A DNA stretch of 45,358 nt from Deltaproteobacteria bacterium (GTDB lineage Bacteria > Myxococcota_A > Polyangia > HGW-17 > JAJRWW01): contig JAOZUO010000042.1 of NCBI GenBank assembly GCA_029938605.1, forward strand, positions 1-45,358. The letters are read 5' to 3'. This document shows positions 42,165-45,358 of the stretch, piece by piece. A model generated the notes under the pieces. That model did not search any database. It was given only the letters and a program-made list of their open reading frames with translations, and was not told the DNA's origin. The number at the start of each line of letters is the position of its first letter. Positions within the stretch are counted from its first letter, which is position 1. Position numbers and translations under genes: made by a program.

Positions 42165-43413
42165 GACGCGCCTCCGTCGTCGGGACGTCTCCGCTGCCCT
42201 TGTCGTCTCCGCTGTCCTTGTCGTCTCCGCTGCCCTTGTCGTCCTCGTCGACGGGACGCGGGATATGCTTGGTGGTGTGTACGATGTGCTCGGCCTGGGC
42301 AACGATGCGTTGGGCATCGGCCAGAGGCGGGATGTACTTGGCGAACTTCACCAGGTCACAGTCGAGCAGGAACTTGAGCAGCTCGTCGTGGGCCACTCCC
42401 GTCAGGGTGATCGGCTGCATCTCCTCCATGAGCTCGGTGGTGGTCAGCTCCAGGGAGTCGAAGCCGTAGCGGTTGCCCAGGTACTCGCGGATGGCCTCGG
42501 ATACGCCGAAGTGGAAGGGCTTGAACTCTCCGCGGTCCAGATAGCCCGCGCTCCGCAGGGCCACCAGCTTCTCCAGGGCGATCTCGTGGGCCGGCCGGCG
42601 CGGACGGGGCGGTACCACCCGGGCCCGGCGGCGGCGTATCAGAAAGAACAGCAAAAAGCCCAGGGCCACTCCGGCCAGGACTCCCGCCACGATGAGCAGG
42701 ATGACCTTCAGTCGGCGGTCCTCCACCAGGATCTCCACGGGCGGGGCGTTCTTCTTGAGCTGCGGGTGGGGCTCGTTGGCCAGGACCGAGGAGATCTGCT
42801 GTACCAGGGGCTTGGTGGTGATCACCAGCGCGGGCATGGCCACCGGCGAGTTGGGATCCAGGCCCTTGTACGCCTTGCGTGGCACCACGTAGGTGATGGG
42901 AATGGCCGGCAGCGTCACCTGGCCCACGCCGAAGGCGGCTATGCGCAGGGTGAAGACGTGCTTGGTCTTGTCGCCGTCGAGGCGTTCGGTGCGCACAGCG
43001 GGGCGGCCCACTCCGGAGAAGTCTCCCAGATCGAGGCTGGTGGGCAGGTTTACTGAGATCTCCGCCCGGGCGATGACCGCGACGCGCACCCGGAGCACAT
43101 CGCCCACGTAGATTTTCTTCTTGCTGTCCACGTCGATGCTGGCGGTGGCCGTAGGCTTCCAGCCGGGCAACAGCTCGGCCGTGGGCGGCTGGACCGGCGC
43201 CGTCGGTTTCGCCGGAGCGGGCGTCGCGGTCGGCGCGGGCGTCGCGGCCGGCGCGGGCGTCGCGGCCGGCGCGGGCGTCGCGGCCGGCGTCATGCCCGGC
43301 TGCATGGCCGACGGTTTCGCCGGAGCGGGCGCAGCGGTTCCGGGCGCCGCCTGGGCCCCGGGAGCCATCAGCAGCGCCCAGGTCAGCACGGCCATGCTCA
43401 CCGCGCGCCTCAT
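42157..43413 (-). CDS. Bat-operon membrane protein (BatD-like/DUF4381-like)
   Basis: The 418-residue protein has a signal peptide (cleavage near AQA, residue 22), an Ala/Pro/Thr repeat at about 43-70, a beta-rich domain of the BatD type at about 90-210 (VDSKKKIYVGDVLRVRVAVIARAEISV), a membrane helix at about 234-258, then a basic stretch and a cytoplasmic helical domain (ALEKLVALRSAGYLDRGEFKPFHFGVSEAIREYL) like that of DUF4381 proteins. It is the usual gene between DUF58 and batA. The C-terminus is GDDKGSGDDKDSGDDKGS, from 18-bp repeats. Its ATG overlaps the DUF58 stop (ATGA). Confidence 0.8.
   Translation of the reverse strand: MRRAVSMAVLTWALLMAPGAQAAPGTAAPAPAKPSAMQPGMTPAATPAPAATPAPAATPAPTATPAPAKPTAPVQPPTAELLPGWKPTATASIDVDSKKKIYVGDVLRVRVAVIARAEISVNLPTSLDLGDFSGVGRPAVRTERLDGDKTKHVFTLRIAAFGVGQVTLPAIPITYVVPRKAYKGLDPNSPVAMPALVITTKPLVQQISSVLANEPHPQLKKNAPPVEILVEDRRLKVILLIVAGVLAGVALGFLLFFLIRRRRARVVPPRPRRPAHEIALEKLVALRSAGYLDRGEFKPFHFGVSEAIREYLGNRYGFDSLELTTTELMEEMQPITLTGVAHDELLKFLLDCDLVKFAKYIPPLADAQRIVAQAEHIVHTTKHIPRPVDEDDKGSGDDKDSGDDKGSGDVPTTEARRG
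42183..42245 (-). repeat. 18-bp repeats encoding the GDDKGS tail
   Basis: Three to four units of about 18 bp (GTCTCCGCTGCCCTTGTC and variants on the plus strand) encode GDDKGS/GDDKDS at the C-terminus of the BatD-like protein. Confidence 0.9.
43204..43287 (-). repeat. 18-bp repeats encoding an Ala/Pro/Thr linker
   Basis: Units of GGCGCGGGCGTCGCGGCC and close variants, about four copies, encode APAATP hexapeptides between the signal peptide and the first domain of the BatD-like protein. Confidence 0.9.
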
Positions 43414-44288
43414 CGCCGGACCCTCTTGCCCCGGGCCTCGAAGAACTGCACCAGGGGCGACAGGAAGGGTTGATCCGTGCGGATATTGATGAAGTCCAGC
43501 TTCAACCGCCGAAAGAGGGACTCCCGCAGCTCCCGCTGGCGCAGCACATAGCGCCGGTACTTGCGCCGCATGGACCAGCCCGCGTGCACCGCCTCCACCT
43601 CGCCGGTCTCCGGGTCCTCCACGAGCACCACGCCCAGCTTGGGGAAATCCTCCTCCAGGGGGTCGGTGATGGTGACGGGGATCAGATCGTGGCGCTTGCC
43701 CGCTACCTTGAGGGCGTGCTCATAGTCCACGTCGATGAAGTCGCTGATCAGAAATGCCACGGACTGGCGCCGGGCCACGTTGCCCAGAAACCGCAGTCCG
43801 CTCTCCACCCGGGTCTTCTTGGAGGTCGGCTCGTAGCTGAGGATCTCGGTCACCACCCGCAGCACGTGCTTCTTGCCCTTTTTGGGCGGTACGAATTTCT
43901 CCACCGTGTCGGTGAAGATGATCAGCCCCACGCGGTCGTTGTTCTTGATGGCCGAGAAGGCCAGCAGGGCGGCCAGCTCGGCGGCCATCTCCCGCTTGAC
44001 CTGCTCCCGGGAGCCGAAGAGCCCCGAGCCGCTCATGTCCACCAGGAGCATCACCGTGAGCTCGCGCTCCTCGACGAAGACCTTGACGAAGGTGTCGTTC
44101 ATGCGGGCCGACACGTTCCAGTCGATGAGCCGGATCTCGTCCCCGGGCTGGTACTTGCGCACCTCGTCAAAGGCCATGCCCCGGCCCTTGAACACGGACT
44201 GGTACTGGCCGGCGAGCATATCGTTGACCAGCCGCTTGGTGCGGATCTCTATGTGTCGCACCTTGCGTATGAGCTCTCGGGGCAGCAT
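43410..44288 (-). CDS. DUF58 protein
   Basis: This 292-residue protein carries the DUF58 signature YQPGDEIRLIDWNVSAR (about 46-62), a degenerate von Willebrand A fold with a DMSGSGLFG metal-site-like motif near residue 93 and INNDRVGLIIFTD-type core (KNNDRVGLIIFTDTV). It is the constant partner of MoxR ATPases. No membrane helix is seen, so it acts in the cytoplasm. It starts 5 bp after the moxR stop and overlaps the next gene by ATGA. No strong ribosome site precedes the ATG, which points to coupling. Confidence 0.93.
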   Translation of the reverse strand: MLPRELIRKVRHIEIRTKRLVNDMLAGQYQSVFKGRGMAFDEVRKYQPGDEIRLIDWNVSARMNDTFVKVFVEERELTVMLLVDMSGSGLFGSREQVKREMAAELAALLAFSAIKNNDRVGLIIFTDTVEKFVPPKKGKKHVLRVVTEILSYEPTSKKTRVESGLRFLGNVARRQSVAFLISDFIDVDYEHALKVAGKRHDLIPVTITDPLEEDFPKLGVVLVEDPETGEVEAVHAGWSMRRKYRRYVLRQRELRESLFRRLKLDFINIRTDQPFLSPLVQFFEARGKRVRR

Positions 44289-44293
44289 AGGTT

Positions 44294-45283
44294 CTACGGA
44301 ATCTCCACGTGGTCGAAGAGGCGCTGGATTACGTCTTCGGTGGAGATCTCTTCGGCCTCGGCCTCGTAGGTTAGCACCAGGCGGTGGCGGAGCACGTCCG
44401 GGCCGATGGACTTGATGTCCTCGGGGGTGACGTAGCCCCGGTGCCGCAAGAAGGCGTGGGCCCGGGCGGCGAGGTTCAGGTAGATGGACGCCCGGGGGCT
44501 GGCGCCGAACTCGATGTAGTCGGCCAGCTCCGCCAGGCCGTATTCGGCCGGGTTTCGGGTGGCGAAGACCACGTCTACGATGTAGTCGCGGATCTTGTCA
44601 TCGATGTAGATCTGGTTGATTACGTCCCGGGCGTTCATGAGCTTCTCCGGGTCGATGACCTTATTGAGCTCCTGCAGCACTGCGCCGGTCATGCGATCCA
44701 TGATCTCCCGCTCCTCCTGCTTGGAGGGGTAGCCCACCCGGAGCATGAGCATGAAGCGGTCGAGCTGCGCCTCGGGCAACGGATAGGTGCCCTCCTGCTC
44801 GATGGGATTCTGGGTGGCCATGACCAGGAAGGGCTGGGGCAACTTATAGGTCGTGTCGCCGATGGTGACCTGCTTCTCCTGCATGGCCTCGAGCAGCGCG
44901 GACTGGACTTTGGCCGGGGCGCGGTTGATCTCGTCGGCCAGGACCAGGTTCGCGAAGATGGGGCCCTTCTTAGACGAGAACTCCCCTGTGGCGGGGGTGT
45001 AGATCACCGTACCCACGATGTCGGCGGGCAAAAGGTCCGGGGTGAACTGGATCCGCTGGAAGTGCGCGTCCATCACCTCGCTCAAGGTGGACACCGTAAG
45101 GGTCTTGGCCAAGCCGGGCACGCCCTCGATGAGCACATGACCGCCGCACAGCAGCCCCACCAGGACCCGCTCCACCATGTAGCGCTGGCCCACGATGACC
45201 TTGCCCACCTCCCCCAACACCGCGTCCACGAAGGCACTCTCCTTCTGGACCATCTCATTGATCACCTTCACATCGTACTGCAT
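44294..45283 (-). CDS. moxR: MoxR-family AAA ATPase
   Basis: The 329-residue protein has Walker A GVPGLAKT (54-61), Walker B LVLADEINRAPAKVQSALLEAMQE, sensor 1 ATQNPIEQEGTYPLPEAQLDRFM, and sensor 2 with the C-terminal helical lid (SPRASIYLNLAARAHAFL). MoxR proteins act as chaperones that mature or remodel metal-binding von Willebrand A proteins, such as BatA and BatB downstream. It leads the nine-gene operon, with GGAGAG about 4 bp before its ATG. A pure hexamer run lies just upstream, at the window edge. Confidence 0.95.
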   Translation of the reverse strand: MQYDVKVINEMVQKESAFVDAVLGEVGKVIVGQRYMVERVLVGLLCGGHVLIEGVPGLAKTLTVSTLSEVMDAHFQRIQFTPDLLPADIVGTVIYTPATGEFSSKKGPIFANLVLADEINRAPAKVQSALLEAMQEKQVTIGDTTYKLPQPFLVMATQNPIEQEGTYPLPEAQLDRFMLMLRVGYPSKQEEREIMDRMTGAVLQELNKVIDPEKLMNARDVINQIYIDDKIRDYIVDVVFATRNPAEYGLAELADYIEFGASPRASIYLNLAARAHAFLRHRGYVTPEDIKSIGPDVLRHRLVLTYEAEAEEISTEDVIQRLFDHVEIP

Positions 45284-45297
45284 GGGCTCTCCGTGGG

Positions 45298-45358
45298 TTC
45301 CGCTTCCGCTTCCGCTTCCGCTTCCGCTTCCGCTTCCGCTTCCGCTTCCGCTTCCGCT
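45298..45358. repeat. Pure CGCTTC hexamer run at the window end
   Basis: About ten perfect copies of CGCTTC run to the last base, so the true length is unknown. They begin about 15 bp before the moxR start codon. On the moxR sense strand they read GAAGCG repeats, a purine-rich leader just before the ribosome site. Confidence 0.95.

Overview
The window is a GC-rich, gene-dense stretch of about 45 kb from a Gram-negative bacterial chromosome. Several lipoprotein signal peptides, outer-membrane barrel proteins, a Pst/Pho system with a porin, very long TPR proteins, a PEGA-domain protein and a full MoxR/Bat operon together suggest a deltaproteobacterial or Myxococcota-like organism. That placement is inferred from gene content only. 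I see no rRNA, tRNA, CRISPR array, insertion sequence, prophage or origin. No stretch over 300 bases lacks a gene; the longest gaps are about 250 bp (before phoB) and 234 bp (before the Cys-rich lipoprotein).

Layout. 1-1180: two small membrane or anchored proteins of unknown function (+). 6251-1190 (-): an envelope cluster of a TPR lipoprotein, a 969-residue repeat lipoprotein, an M23 peptidase lipoprotein and an AMMECR1-domain protein. 6331-7350 (+): an Ig-like lipoprotein. 8278-7356 (-): an HD-domain protein translationally coupled to a Rieske protein, divergent from a gamma-carbonic-anhydrase-like gene (8352-8891 +). 17302-8910 (-): a phosphate-starvation locus in the order phoB, phoR, porin, pstS, pstC, pstA, pstB, phoU. 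17555-24679 (+): one gene for a 2374-residue TPR protein with a very acidic N-terminus. 27307-24701 (-): a PEGA-domain protein and inosine/guanosine kinase (gsk). 29668-27406 (-): tdh and kbl, the threonine-to-glycine pathway. 30871-29768 (-): a secreted BNR-like protein. 32214-31000 (-): a lipoprotein with 61 cysteines. 33523-32449 (-): an HTH-nucleotidyltransferase/HEPN-like pair. 34878-33616 (-): an AAA/DUF4143 ATPase. 45283-34998 (-): a nine-gene operon of moxR, DUF58, a BatD-like gene, batA, batB, batC, batD, batE and a barrel protein, mostly with overlapping stops and starts.

How the genes fit together. PhoR/PhoB should sense phosphate limitation and activate the porin and Pst transporter. 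The three gaps before phoB, the porin and pstS each carry TAAC/TAAT units spaced exactly 11 bp apart, which I propose are the PhoB binding sites. The MoxR/Bat operon encodes an AAA chaperone, von Willebrand A proteins and TPR partners for an envelope function. The nucleotidyltransferase/HEPN pair looks like an autoregulated module with two matched palindromes at its 5' end.

A recurring oddity is in-frame tandem repeats of 6 to 18 bp in at least nine genes, plus pure hexanucleotide runs between genes. This suggests a genome prone to repeat expansion.
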